A stretch of DNA of 64,000 nucleotides. It comes from Sphingobacterium chungjuense (GTDB taxonomy: Bacteria; Bacteroidota; Bacteroidia; Sphingobacteriales; Sphingobacteriaceae). The position numbers were made by a program, and so were the translations under genes. The notes under the pieces are model-generated. The model ran no database searches. It had not been told where the DNA came from and was given only the letters and a program-made list of their open reading frames with translations. Of this stretch, positions 39,262 to 48,500 are shown piece after piece. Location: assembly GCF_011316935.1 (NCBI RefSeq), contig NZ_WLYS01000002.1:310001-374000 (forward strand). Direction: 5' to 3'. Within the stretch, counting starts at the first letter, position 1, and every line of letters begins with the position of its first letter.

Positions 39262-39334
39262 GGTGCCATAGCTCAGTTGGTAGAGCAAAGGACTGAAAAT
39301 CCTTGTGTCGCTGGTTCGAATCCAGCTGGCACCA
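39262..39334 (+). tRNA. tRNA-Phe (GAA), copy 2
   Basis: Identical over its 73 nt to the gene at 37200-37272; flanking DNA is different. Co-transcribed with tRNA-Val 45 nt downstream. Confidence 0.97.
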
Positions 39335-39379
39335 CCTCTAAAAAGTGATAATAAATCACCTCAAGTAATCTTTTTTATC

Positions 39380-39457
39380 GGGAAATTAGCTCAGCTGGTT
39401 TAGAGCACTACCTCGACAAGGTAGGGGTCACTGGTTCGAACCCAGTATTTCCCACCA
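39380..39457 (+). tRNA. tRNA-Val (GAC)
   Basis: Acceptor GGGAAAT pairs with ATTTCCC, anticodon stem CTACC/GGTAG encloses TCGACAA with anticodon GAC, T arm CTGGTTCGAACCCAG. Discriminator A at 39454 and an encoded CCA at 39455-39457, unlike the other tRNAs here. Confidence 0.97.
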
Positions 39458-39468
39458 AGTAACATTTT

Positions 39469-39501
39469 AAAACGCATTAGTCACAAACTAATGCGTTTTT
39501 T
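39469..39501 (+). terminator. Terminator of the tRNA-Phe/tRNA-Val transcript
   Basis: A perfect 12-bp stem (39469-39480 with 39488-39499) running into a T-run. Confidence 0.92.
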
Positions 39502-39582
39502 TATTACCTATCATTATGCTTACGTAAAATGTGTCTTTGGATAGTGCACTGAACGAGTTTATATCAAAATCTATTGGAGCAT

Positions 39583-39660
39583 AAAAAAAACCTCCCGTAT
39601 CTACCAGAATTCAGGAGGTCAGTACCTAACTACTATTTGTTACCCGGGGGCTGGGCATAC
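39583..39660 (-). ncRNA. Candidate minus-strand small RNA
   Basis: On the minus strand a 6-bp GC-rich stem (GACCTCC side 39614-39619 with 39590-39595), an 18-nt loop holding GAATTC, and then eight T residues form an intrinsic terminator with no gene in front of it. Upstream lies a C-rich stretch (GCCCAGCCCCCGGG, 39642-39655). TATATTTG at 39784-39777 is a -7 match, which would give an RNA of about 190 nt; a shorter start near 39660 is possible. The stretch 39502-39582 and 39661-39776 holds nothing else supported. No family recognised. Confidence 0.4.
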
Positions 39661-39798
39661 ATATTATTATAACACAATAGTAATAAAATTTTTATAAAAA
39701 TTCAATATATAAGGAAATTTTATAACAACTTTTTTTCACACGTTACAACAACGTATTATCATTTTACCTTTTATACCAAATATAACATCACGATACAC

Positions 39799-40005
39799 TT
39801 AGGGTCTACTACTCTTCCCATTATTATGCCTGATATGCAATTTGATAAGCAATAATGTTCCGCCCACACTGCATAGGAATTTTACATACGCACTACGTTT
39901 TGCATCTGTAGAGTCATTAGAAAACATGAAAGTGTATACGCTAAATATACCTATCGCAATACCAGCAATCAGGAGCGCTTGACGGAAAAGTGGCTGTTTA
40001 GTCAT
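39799..40005 (-). CDS. Small membrane protein of unknown function
   Basis: 68 residues with two hydrophobic segments (about 9-28 and 42-56) separated by a polar loop (SNDSTDAKR). Not recognised. It lies 43 nt after another small gene on the same strand. Coding status rests on a clean ATG and a sensible membrane pattern only. Confidence 0.5.
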   Translation of the reverse strand: MTKQPLFRQALLIAGIAIGIFSVYTFMFSNDSTDAKRSAYVKFLCSVGGTLLLIKLHIRHNNGKSSRP

Positions 40006-40048
40006 AAATTCTCACTAATATCCATATTTTTATTGAGCATCCACTCCC

Positions 40049-40258
40049 CTATAGAAACTCCTTTACCATGAATCCTAACCAAAATGCATCGACTGATCTA
40101 AACTCTCTTCCATCCTTAGGAGTAAAACGTATGTAACTATTTGTTTTATTGAGATCATAGACAACATCATTCAACAATTTAATACCTTTCCCTTGGATGG
40201 TATCTTCCAAGCAATCTAGTATTGCTTGGATAATATAATCTTGCGCTGTTATTTTCAT
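40049..40258 (-). CDS. Small soluble protein of unknown function
   Basis: 69 residues. N-terminal amphipathic helix (KITAQDYIIQAILDCLED) and a strand pair (NSYIRFTPKDG). Not recognised. Possibly co-transcribed with the 68-aa membrane protein gene downstream. Confidence 0.5.
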   Translation of the reverse strand: MKITAQDYIIQAILDCLEDTIQGKGIKLLNDVVYDLNKTNSYIRFTPKDGREFRSVDAFWLGFMVKEFL

Positions 40259-40579
40259 CTGGCTAAGCTGCGCCTATTCTACTAAAATTTTCTACGGTAA
40301 TCCCTCAAAAACTTTAAACCTAACACTTTGGCTGTCCTGAATAAATGCGATGGAATCAGACCGAAGCATGCCTAATGGTCAGGCTATTTCTTAAATAATG
40401 ATTCATAATTTCTTAAAGAACAGGTAACAATCCATTTATTACCTTTATATTGTATAACATAACCTGATGAACACTACTTCAGAAGCTATTTAAACCGAAA
40501 TTAAGCGGCATATTTTGTAAACTTTTTTACGAGTCTACTGTTCAATTTATAGCGCTGCATTTCTAAAATTAGTACTGAT
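40259..40579. other. Non-coding stretch between two divergent small genes
   Basis: AT-rich, no convincing ORF, RNA gene or strong hairpin, and no full promoter match on either strand. Confidence 0.4.
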
Positions 40580-40921
40580 ATGACGACTACACAAAACCAC
40601 ACAGACAAACAAAATCACAGCTCTTCTATCATTATAGGAGCGATTCTCTGCTATACGAATCCCTTACATCATCCTACGCCGGGCATTCAAGCATGGGCTA
40701 TGACCAGCAATCGGCCTATCAATTACAGGTCGGAGGTTGAGCCGACTGAAGATCAGCGAATCCGCGATGATAAGGGAATTGAAAAGCAAAATAAGGAAAT
40801 TGAAAACCCAGATAAGGAAGACGAAAATATTGATGTGCCAGACACAGAGGAGGGCAATCCAGAAGATCTACCTGACACAGAAGATCCGAATGAAGCGAAA
40901 GATGATGTCAAAGATATATAA
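40580..40921 (+). CDS. Acidic low-complexity protein of unknown function
   Basis: 113 residues. Weakly hydrophobic patch near 17-28, then a C-terminal half of Glu, Asp, Asn, Pro and Lys repeats (ENPDKEDENIDVPDTEE), likely disordered. No recognised family. A hairpin terminator follows, which supports a real transcript. Could be a secreted or surface-linked disordered protein, but no signal peptide is evident. Confidence 0.45.
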   Translation: MTTTQNHTDKQNHSSSIIIGAILCYTNPLHHPTPGIQAWAMTSNRPINYRSEVEPTEDQRIRDDKGIEKQNKEIENPDKEDENIDVPDTEEGNPEDLPDTEDPNEAKDDVKDI

Positions 40922-40949
40922 CCTACCGCATCAGTGCTTTGCATAATAG

Positions 40950-40977
40950 AAAAGGGAACCAAATGGTTCCCTTTTCT
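40950..40977. terminator. Bidirectional terminator
   Basis: An 11-bp stem (40950-40960 with 40965-40975) with a 4-nt loop and A/T tails, between the acidic-protein gene and convergent hpf. Confidence 0.88.
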
Positions 40978-41015
40978 TATGGTAAGTTTGCGCATCGCTG
41001 CGCTATCTTGATTCT

Positions 41016-41357
41016 CTAAAACTCCTCCGTCTGATTAATCACTTCTTTGTGATTACTAGCATTCGTGCGCGTCTTGGTTTTATGTTTATTAATCTGTCGG
41101 CGAATCGATTCCAATGCAACATCAACTGCTTCTTCAAAGCTTTTGGCTTGTGCTTTTGCGAACAATTGATTTCCAGGGATATTAAACTTGAACTCTACAA
41201 ACTTGTCGGCCTCACCTCCGACACTTTCCACACGTAAGTTACAAAGTCCGTCGATAATGTTGTCCAGAAACTGTTCCAACTTTTCCGCTTTTTTGTTAAT
41301 GAACTCAACTAACTTAGGGTCTGCATCAAATTTAATGCATTGTACAGTAATATTCAT
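41016..41357 (-). CDS. hpf: Ribosome hibernation promoting factor
   Basis: 113 residues, the short HPF/RaiA form. It binds the 30S decoding centre to inactivate or dimerise ribosomes in stationary phase. Family pattern: basic strand-helix with MNITVQCIKFDADPKLVEF at the start and KAQAKSFEEAVDVALESIRRQINKHK in the second helix. It starts 14 nt after xerC, a gene pair usual in Bacteroidota. A GGAGG sequence lies before its ATG. Confidence 0.93.
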   Translation of the reverse strand: MNITVQCIKFDADPKLVEFINKKAEKLEQFLDNIIDGLCNLRVESVGGEADKFVEFKFNIPGNQLFAKAQAKSFEEAVDVALESIRRQINKHKTKTRTNASNHKEVINQTEEF

Positions 41358-41361
41358 TTTT

Positions 41362-41366
41362 CCTCC
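41362..41366 (-). promoter_or_regulatory. Shine-Dalgarno sequence of hpf
   Basis: The minus strand reads AAAGGAGGAAAAATG. GGAGG is 4 nt from the ATG, a short spacing. Unusual in this phylum, where most ribosomes have a hidden anti-SD. Confidence 0.65.
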
Positions 41367-41371
41367 TTTTT

Positions 41372-42253
41372 TTAAGCCTTTGGATGGGCTTGTTTATAAA
41401 TAGACTTTAATCGCTCTGCCGAATTGTGTGTATACACTTGTGTAGCCACTAGTCCGGCATGACCTAATATTTCCTTTATCGCATTCAAATCAGCTCCATT
41501 GTCTAACAGCGATGTCGCGAAGCTATGCCGCAGCACGTGCGGACTGCGTTTGCTCTGTGAAGTGACGAGTGTCAGATATTTTTTAACAATCTGATAAATC
41601 ATCGATGCATACGCGGGCTTCCCTTTATTTGTAACGATCAGATGGGTCGACATGTTTTGTAAAAACACAGATTTCTTTTCCACTTGATAGCTAATGATCT
41701 GATCATAAAGCAGATCATGAATAGGTACCAATCTTTCTTTGTTCCGTTTGCCGAGAATACGAATCTGCCGGCCATAACCGTCTATATCTTCATCATCAAT
41801 AGCTATCAATTCGGAGAGGCGAATCCCAGTGCCAAAAAGTAATTCCATCACGAGCAAATCTCTCCTGTCGGCAAAAGTCTGTGTTTGGCTTGTTTCCTGA
41901 TCGAGCAATGCTACTAGCTTATCTTTCTCTACCGTGACCGGAAGTTTTTTAGGTGTTCGCAGTGACTTCAAGGCTGTAGCGGGATTCTGCGTGACTATTC
42001 CTTCACGCAAGAGATACTTAAAGAAAGATTTCAACACCGAAATAGTACGATTGACCGAGGTAGATGCCTTACCCGATTCTTTGTGCCCACTGATATAAAA
42101 TCGTAGCACGCGATAATCGACCTGATCCAGCATCGTTTGTTCTTCTTCCAGAAAACTTTTGAATCGCTCTAACTCCAGCGTATACGCAACCGCAGTATGT
42201 TTCGAAAACCGCCGTTCATGGGTTAGATAATTCAAAAATCGCTCGTAGTGCAT
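41372..42253 (-). CDS. xerC: Tyrosine recombinase XerC
   Basis: 293 residues, the usual XerC/XerD length. It resolves chromosome dimers at dif with a partner recombinase. N-terminal SAM-like DNA-binding domain (1-100), then the catalytic domain with R145 (GTGIRLSEL), K169, H239 and R242 (HVLRHSFAT), H265 (LGHAGL) and Tyr274 (TQVYTH). All catalytic residues are present. Paired with hpf, so it is a housekeeping gene and not a phage integrase. Confidence 0.94.
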   Translation of the reverse strand: MHYERFLNYLTHERRFSKHTAVAYTLELERFKSFLEEEQTMLDQVDYRVLRFYISGHKESGKASTSVNRTISVLKSFFKYLLREGIVTQNPATALKSLRTPKKLPVTVEKDKLVALLDQETSQTQTFADRRDLLVMELLFGTGIRLSELIAIDDEDIDGYGRQIRILGKRNKERLVPIHDLLYDQIISYQVEKKSVFLQNMSTHLIVTNKGKPAYASMIYQIVKKYLTLVTSQSKRSPHVLRHSFATSLLDNGADLNAIKEILGHAGLVATQVYTHNSAERLKSIYKQAHPKA

Positions 42254-42370
42254 AGGTTCAAATCCGTTTGTTGTAATTTAACAAACAATGAATGGATTTA
42301 CAATAGGTCCTTGACAAGAATATCAAATTTCAAGTAAAATAGGTAGATTTACTGCATCAAACATCAAGGT

Positions 42371-42718
42371 ATGAATGCGCTATATTTTATCGCCTTTTGG
42401 GCTTGTCAGCTCTTATCCACTGTTCTCTTTAAATATGGAGGCATCTATCCGAAATACCACTGGCACGCATTTATAGTGGGCAACACAATTTTACTGACCG
42501 CCAGTTGGTTCTTGATTCAGTTATTTCGCTATTTCCCACAACCGATCGTCATTGCATTGTGCTCTGGTGGTACTTTCGTAACCGTTCAGTTTGGTATGGC
42601 GCTGTACTTCAAGCAATCACTGTCTTGGGTACAGATTGTCGGATTATTTTTTATCGTGACGGGCATTGTGATTACGGCATACGGTACCACAGGTTCGCTT
42701 TCCCTAAGCAAAGATTAA
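42371..42718 (+). CDS. Small EamA/SMR-like membrane protein
   Basis: 115 residues with four membrane helices (about 3-20, 32-51, 58-79 and 87-106) in the EmrE/half-EamA pattern; QSLSWVQIVGLFFIVTGI is the typical last helix. A dimeric small multidrug or metabolite transporter is possible, function unknown. The stop lies 1 nt before the convergent CBM9-like gene. Confidence 0.65.
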   Translation: MNALYFIAFWACQLLSTVLFKYGGIYPKYHWHAFIVGNTILLTASWFLIQLFRYFPQPIVIALCSGGTFVTVQFGMALYFKQSLSWVQIVGLFFIVTGIVITAYGTTGSLSLSKD

Positions 42719-42719
42719 T

Positions 42720-43355
42720 CTATAAAAAAGAGATCTCCCCGAAATACTCTACCGCATGAAAAGTCGGTTGTGGTGTAAGAATGGATTGCCAAGATAGATA
42801 GTGCGGTATGGGCAATTTATCTCCACACTTGTAAAAGTTAGCATGTGCAGATGTACCTTTTAATGTATTACCATCCTGCCCCAATAGGTCGAACGGTATC
42901 GCCATGATTATCTGCCAATTTTTCTTTCCGGCGATCTGCTGCACGTTAGTAAAGGTGTTTACGCGATTCACTAATTCTGCGTCTAAACGCATTTTTTCTT
43001 CGCGAATAGTGCTCCTGTGACCTATGAGCCCAGTGCCTAACACATTAAACTCGATATTGAAATACGTATTTCCAGCATCAAATGAAATAAAACATTCTAC
43101 ACAACTATCTTCATACACGGCTTCATTATGTCTTACCGCGCAAGCACGCACGAATTCCTCTTCTACGGCATAGTGTAATAGTAAATAATCTGCGTTATAC
43201 ATGGCTTGAAAACGTACATCAGGTGCATATGGAAAGTGATCTGGCCAATTCACCGAGTCAATAGCATGCCAGTCAGCAGCTGAAAATAAATTTAAGGCGT
43301 CGTGGTAGCTTTGCCAATCTTGGACGCGGGCAGATGTAAAGTGTATAGCAAGCAT
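42720..43355 (-). CDS. CBM9-like carbohydrate-binding protein
   Basis: 211 residues of the carbohydrate-binding family 9-like fold: ADYLLLHYAVEEEFVRA, DSCVECFISFD and IEFNVLGTGLIGH are typical strands. No signal peptide, so cytoplasmic. It starts 5 nt after a sugar-kinase-like gene and is probably co-transcribed; the pair suggests processing of an imported sugar. Ligand not known. Confidence 0.85.
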   Translation of the reverse strand: MLAIHFTSARVQDWQSYHDALNLFSAADWHAIDSVNWPDHFPYAPDVRFQAMYNADYLLLHYAVEEEFVRACAVRHNEAVYEDSCVECFISFDAGNTYFNIEFNVLGTGLIGHRSTIREEKMRLDAELVNRVNTFTNVQQIAGKKNWQIIMAIPFDLLGQDGNTLKGTSAHANFYKCGDKLPIPHYLSWQSILTPQPTFHAVEYFGEISFL

Positions 43356-43360
43356 AGTAT

Positions 43361-44476
43361 CTAAGAAATAGCAGCTTGTTGTAAGATCGATTGCAGTACA
43401 GGTCGTTGTGCTTCCAATTCGGTTAACAACTTAAATTGCGCTTGAGCACGCACCAAATTATGCGATGGATATTGGATTTTGTAATAAGGATCGTACTCGA
43501 TATAGTCCGTCAGGAAGCGTAAAATTTGCATATATGGCAGCAAATATACGCCATACAATAGTGACTCTACCTCTGCCGTTTTCAGGAATGAGCCCGCTTC
43601 TTGTAAGTAGCCATTAGTATACGCTTCGAATAGCGGCATATTCAACGTGATATTTTCTAAATCAGGATTGTCTTCCGGCCCGCTATTAATAATGGTACGA
43701 ATTGCATCGCCAAAATCAAAAGCAACGTAACCCGGCATCACAGTATCCAGATCGATCACACACTGCGGCTGTCCATCTTGACCTAGTAATAGATTATTAA
43801 ATTTTGTGTCATTATGAATGATCCGCATGGGTGAAACTGTCACAATACGCTTATTAAAATCTCGCCGCATACCCTCTTTTCTGCTTTCCATTGCGTGCAG
43901 CAGTTTTTGCACTTCTGGTTCGCTTGTTCTGCCAGAAGGGTGTGCAACCAATGCGTTGCTTAAGTTCTCCAAACGATAATCGATGTCATGAAATCGTGGT
44001 AAAAGCACATGTACTTTTTTTGCATCCAAATCGGCCAATTGATGTTGAAAGTCTCCGAAAGCTCTACCTGCAGCATAGGCTTGGTTAGGCACGCTGACGA
44101 CATCTACACTATACGTATCTTCAATCAGCAAAAGCATCCGCCAACAATCTCCGCTTTTGTCTTCGTAATATAACTTACCGCTAGTCGTCGGAATAATAGT
44201 AAGCGTCTGACGCTGTACTTCATCTTTACTTAAATGCTTCAACTTGCGTTGCAAATGATCGCACACCAACTTCATATTTTCCATTAAACGTTGCACATTA
44301 GGAAAAATATAGCGGTTAATTCGCTGTAACAAGTAAGGCGGTGTCTGGCCCTCCGCTGTATCTAACCTGAACGTGTCGTTGATATGACCTGATCCGAAAC
44401 GCTTCACGTGTGAGATCACACCTTCTGTTTGAAAGTGTGCTGCTATTGACAATATCAGATCTGTTTCATTTTTCAT
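43361..44476 (-). CDS. Aminoglycoside-phosphotransferase-fold sugar kinase (NahK-like)
   Basis: 371 residues. Kinase catalytic loop HNDTKFNNLLL and metal motif IDLDTVMPGYVAFDFGDAIR, with an N-terminal GHINDTFRLD strand. This layout matches N-acetylhexosamine 1-kinase (NahK/LnpB) and related proteins, rather than antibiotic kinases. Likely substrate is a free hexosamine such as GlcNAc or GalNAc; unproven. In operon with the CBM9-like gene. Confidence 0.82.
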   Translation of the reverse strand: MKNETDLILSIAAHFQTEGVISHVKRFGSGHINDTFRLDTAEGQTPPYLLQRINRYIFPNVQRLMENMKLVCDHLQRKLKHLSKDEVQRQTLTIIPTTSGKLYYEDKSGDCWRMLLLIEDTYSVDVVSVPNQAYAAGRAFGDFQHQLADLDAKKVHVLLPRFHDIDYRLENLSNALVAHPSGRTSEPEVQKLLHAMESRKEGMRRDFNKRIVTVSPMRIIHNDTKFNNLLLGQDGQPQCVIDLDTVMPGYVAFDFGDAIRTIINSGPEDNPDLENITLNMPLFEAYTNGYLQEAGSFLKTAEVESLLYGVYLLPYMQILRFLTDYIEYDPYYKIQYPSHNLVRAQAQFKLLTELEAQRPVLQSILQQAAIS

Positions 44477-44751
44477 GCTTGTAGTTGATGTTTTACCTCA
44501 GTAGCTGCTTTGAAATTGGTTCGTTAAAAGCGTACTGCAATATGGGAAAATAGAAAGACTTCTGAAAGCCGAACACGGATGCAATCGATTGCATAATATT
44601 TATGCATAACATAGAGCAGGCTAGTGGATATTCCGAAAATAGGATGAACAAAAATTGAGTAAACTGATCGTTAATAGACAATACATTGAAACCGTAGGAA
44701 ACACACTACAATTTACCATCTTTTGCAACAAATAGGTCAGATTTAGGTGTT

Positions 44752-44973
44752 ATGACATTATATTTGCTCACATTATATTTTAAGTCAATAAAGATAACAG
44801 CAAATATTTTGAGTACAAAAGCAGCACAAACCTCATGTTCATGTCCTAATTGTGGGCTAGAAAATCACATTTTGCGCGTGCCCAGGCATACCGCTGTCAA
44901 ATCACTTCTATTTTTTCTTCCGCTGAAAAGGTACAAGTGCCAGGGCTGCAACAACAAATTCTACAGAATTTGA
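44752..44973 (+). CDS. Small zinc-ribbon protein
   Basis: 73 residues. A hydrophobic N-terminus, then two CxxC pairs (CSCPNCGLEN and KCQGCNNKF) spaced by about 30 residues, forming a zinc ribbon. Not a recognised named family. A start at the TTG near 44808 would remove the hydrophobic part. Isolated, ahead of a long non-coding stretch. Confidence 0.5.
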   Translation: MTLYLLTLYFKSIKITANILSTKAAQTSCSCPNCGLENHILRVPRHTAVKSLLFFLPLKRYKCQGCNNKFYRI

Positions 44974-45508
44974 CATTACGATAAAGCAATTTCGATACGA
45001 AATGCAGCTATAGCAGGGAAGTAATATAATAGGTATATTCACTTGCCTAAACGAGCTTGATTAGTTCAAATTATTGACATTGTCAAGTATTACCCCTTCC
45101 CTATTAATTTACCAGAAACAATAAATAATCAACCCAAATATTCGTTAGCAATGGAACAAGTATCGTAAAACCTATAATACCGATTTCATTATTAATCGAT
45201 AAAAATCTACCAATCTTGTTAATACCAGGACGAAACATCGTTTATTGCCTAAAAACATCCTTTTCATCGTCTAATTGGAGAATTTTTTCTAAAAATTACT
45301 GAAGGCAAAAACTACCATTATAATTTATTTTTTTCATAAAAACAGGAAAAGTTCACGAATAATACTGAAATATCCTTGGATAGTTACCCGACAATTCCTA
45401 AGTTTATGATTACCTATGAAAATGCAGCTTAACATCACACACTAGATGTTCTGTCTGAATATCATAAAATTATAAACTACTAACTCTATAAACCTACATC
45501 ACCATTCT
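44974..45508 (+). promoter_or_regulatory. Upstream region of susC with a palindrome
   Basis: 535 nt without a supported gene. It holds a perfect palindrome TTGACA-T-TGTCAA at 45074-45086, about 420 bp before susC, and AT-rich DNA near the gene. No full promoter match was found. The long leader may include an untranslated region, as is common for SusC genes. Confidence 0.4.
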
Positions 45509-48500
45509 ATGAACATTCGTAATGAAGTTTTAAGGAAGACTCTTTGCCCCATGCTCACGATAGTTTTAGCGTTACCGTTAAAACAAGCACAGGCAAATAC
45601 GTCTTCGCTACCCTTTTCGCGCGATAGCAGGACACTGCTTTTTACGCAGCAAAGTACCATTTCTGGACGCGTTAATTCGATGTCTGGAAATGAAGCAATT
45701 TCAGGCGTATCTGTCGTGGTAAAAGGCACACAAATTGCAACCAGCACTAATGCAGAGGGTTTTTTCTCGCTAGAGAACGTGCCCGCAGATGCTACACTCG
45801 TTTTTACGATGGTCGGCTACAGAACGCTTGAGGAAGCGGTTAATCAACGCACTACGTTATCCATTTCGTTGCAAGAGGATCTTGCTAACTTGGACGAAGT
45901 GGTGGTCGTCGGATATGGTACACAAAAGAAGGAGACTATCACTGGCTCAGTTGCCACGGTAAAAAGTGCTGACTTAGTAAAATCGCCCACATTAAATGTA
46001 TCTAACGCGCTAGTCGGTCGAATGGCTGGTATTACCGCAACTCAAGGTAGCGCTGAACCTGGAAACGATGGATCCAACATCCGCATTCGTGGCACGAATA
46101 CTTTTGGTAACTCAGAGCCTTTGATCGTAATTGATGGTATTCCAGCGCGTCAAGGTGGATTTGAACGCCTCAATCCATTGGACATTGACAACATCTCTGT
46201 ACTGAAAGATGCCGCAGCAGCCATCTATGGTGCCCGTGCTGCAAATGGTGTAATCTTGGTAACTACGAAACAAGGGAAACAAGGAAAACCTTCTATATCG
46301 TACACCTTTAACCAAGGATTTTCGCAACCAACTTATATTCCGCAACTAGCCAACGCAGCACAATACGCAGAAATGCGTAATGAACTTGAAATCTTCAAAC
46401 TTCCGGTAAGTGAGTGGTCTGCGGCAAACACCGCCTTTCGTAATCAAGGTCTTTTTGAAAGAGCGAATGGCAGTACGATTACTGCCCCGTTTTCACCACA
46501 GGACTTTCAACTATTTCGCGATGGTTCCAATCCTTGGACACATCCCGATACCGATTGGTATGGCGCCACATTAAAAAACTGGACACCGCAATCGCAGCAC
46601 AATGTGCAGTTGAGTGGCGGATCGGAAAACTTTCGTTACCTCACCTCGATTGGGTACCAAACTCAAGACGCATTTTATAAGAATTCAGCTACCAACTATA
46701 GCCAATATGATATGCGAATTAACTTGGAGGGAGATATCAATGAATATGTAAGTGTGAAAGTCGGCGTATTGGGGAGACAGGAAGACCGCAATTTCCCGAC
46801 AAAAAGTGCGGGCACTATCTTCCGGATGCTGATGCGGGGCAACCCAACACAGCCGGCGTTTTGGCCAAATGGATTACCGGGACCCGATATTGAGAATGGC
46901 GAAAATCCTGTCGTGATCACTACTGATCAAACCGGTTATGACCGCAGCAAAAGGTATTATTTTCAGACAAATGGACAAATCGACATCAAAATACCCGGTG
47001 TGGAAGGCCTTAAATTTACGGGAACAGCATCAGTCGACAAATACATACAGCAAAGCAAGCGCTGGGAAACACCTTGGTATTTGTATAGCTGGCAAGGAGA
47101 TTACGAAGCGGACGGCGTGACACCGCAATTGATACCGGGATTGCGCGGTCCACGACCTGACCCGGCTTTGAGTCAAGGCAATGAAGATCAACTCAACGTC
47201 TTGCTTGGTGCCATGGCCAATTATGACCGCAGTTTTGGCGATCACAGCTTTAACTTGATGGCAGGTGTGAACCGTGAAACCATCCGTAATGACAATTTTA
47301 CAGCCTTTAGACGTTACTTCATCTCTTCTGCCATCGATCAGATGTTTGCTGGTGGAGATGCGGAAAAAGACAATGGTGGCGGCGCTTGGGAACGCGCTCG
47401 ACTTAACTATTTTGGTCGCTTGGGCTACAATTACCAAGAGAAATACATCGCTGAATTTTTGTGGAGATACGATGGTTCTTACATGTTTCCTCAAGCAAGC
47501 CGTTACGGGTTTTTCCCGGGTGTGTTAGCGGCATGGCGTATCTCGGAAGAAAGCTTCTGGAAGGATAACGTTCCCTTCGTCAACTCATTGAAGCTACGGG
47601 GTTCTTATGGACAAATGGGTAATGACAATATATTCTACAACGACGAATTACAAGAATATCAATATTTCTCCACGTATGGTTTTGGCACGTATATCGTAGA
47701 TGGCAATTTGGTAAAATCGCTTTATGAAACGCGTGTACCGAATAGCTTTATCACGTGGGAGGTGGCCAACAACTACAACGTCGGTTTGGATGGTCAATTA
47801 TTCAACGGCAAAGTGAATTTTGAATTCGACATGTTTCTCAATCGTCGGAGCAGTATATTATGGCAACGCAATGCCTCGGTACCACAAAGTACCGGTATGA
47901 CCTTACCTGCCGAGAATATCGGTAAAATGGAAAATAGAGGTTTTGATCTCAACATCGGCTACAATGGCAGTGTTGGCGAACTACGGTACAACATCAATGT
48001 GAATGGTGGTTATGCCAAAAATAAGATTCTCTTCTGGGATGAAGCCGCTGGCGCACCAGAATGGCAGCGCACGACTGGCAGAATGTTGAATGCGGGGATG
48101 TATTACATCCACGATGGCGTCTTTAGAGATGAGGCAGATATCGCAGCCAACACATTAGATTATAGTGCTATCACCAATAACTTACGCCCGGGCGATATGA
48201 AATTCGTCGATTACGATGGCGATGGAAAAATCACGCCAGATGATCGTGTACGTCGGGATAAAAACAATATCCCAACCTTTCAAGGTGGGGTAAATATCGG
48301 CTTCCAATACAAAAGTTTTGACTTGACAGTTCTATTTCAAGGAGCGGCCGGAGCAGAATTACCGGTGAGTACCGAAGAATCTGGCGCGATAGGAAACTAC
48401 TTATTGCAATTTTATGAAAACCGGTGGACGCCAGATAACCCAAGTAGCGAACATCCACGCATAACGGATCGTAGCGATCAATATTATTCGAGTGGCAATA

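Noticed and set aside
37200..39334. Integrated genomic island bounded by tRNA-Phe copies
   Set aside because: No integrase, and the whole tRNA rather than its 3' end is duplicated; kept only as a low-interest duplication.
41372..42253. Tyrosine recombinase as sign of a mobile island
   Set aside because: It has XerC length and sits in the usual xerC-hpf pair, with no attachment sites or cargo around it.
43361..44476. Aminoglycoside resistance kinase
   Set aside because: Although of the same fold, length, N-terminal motif and CBM9 partner fit a sugar kinase.
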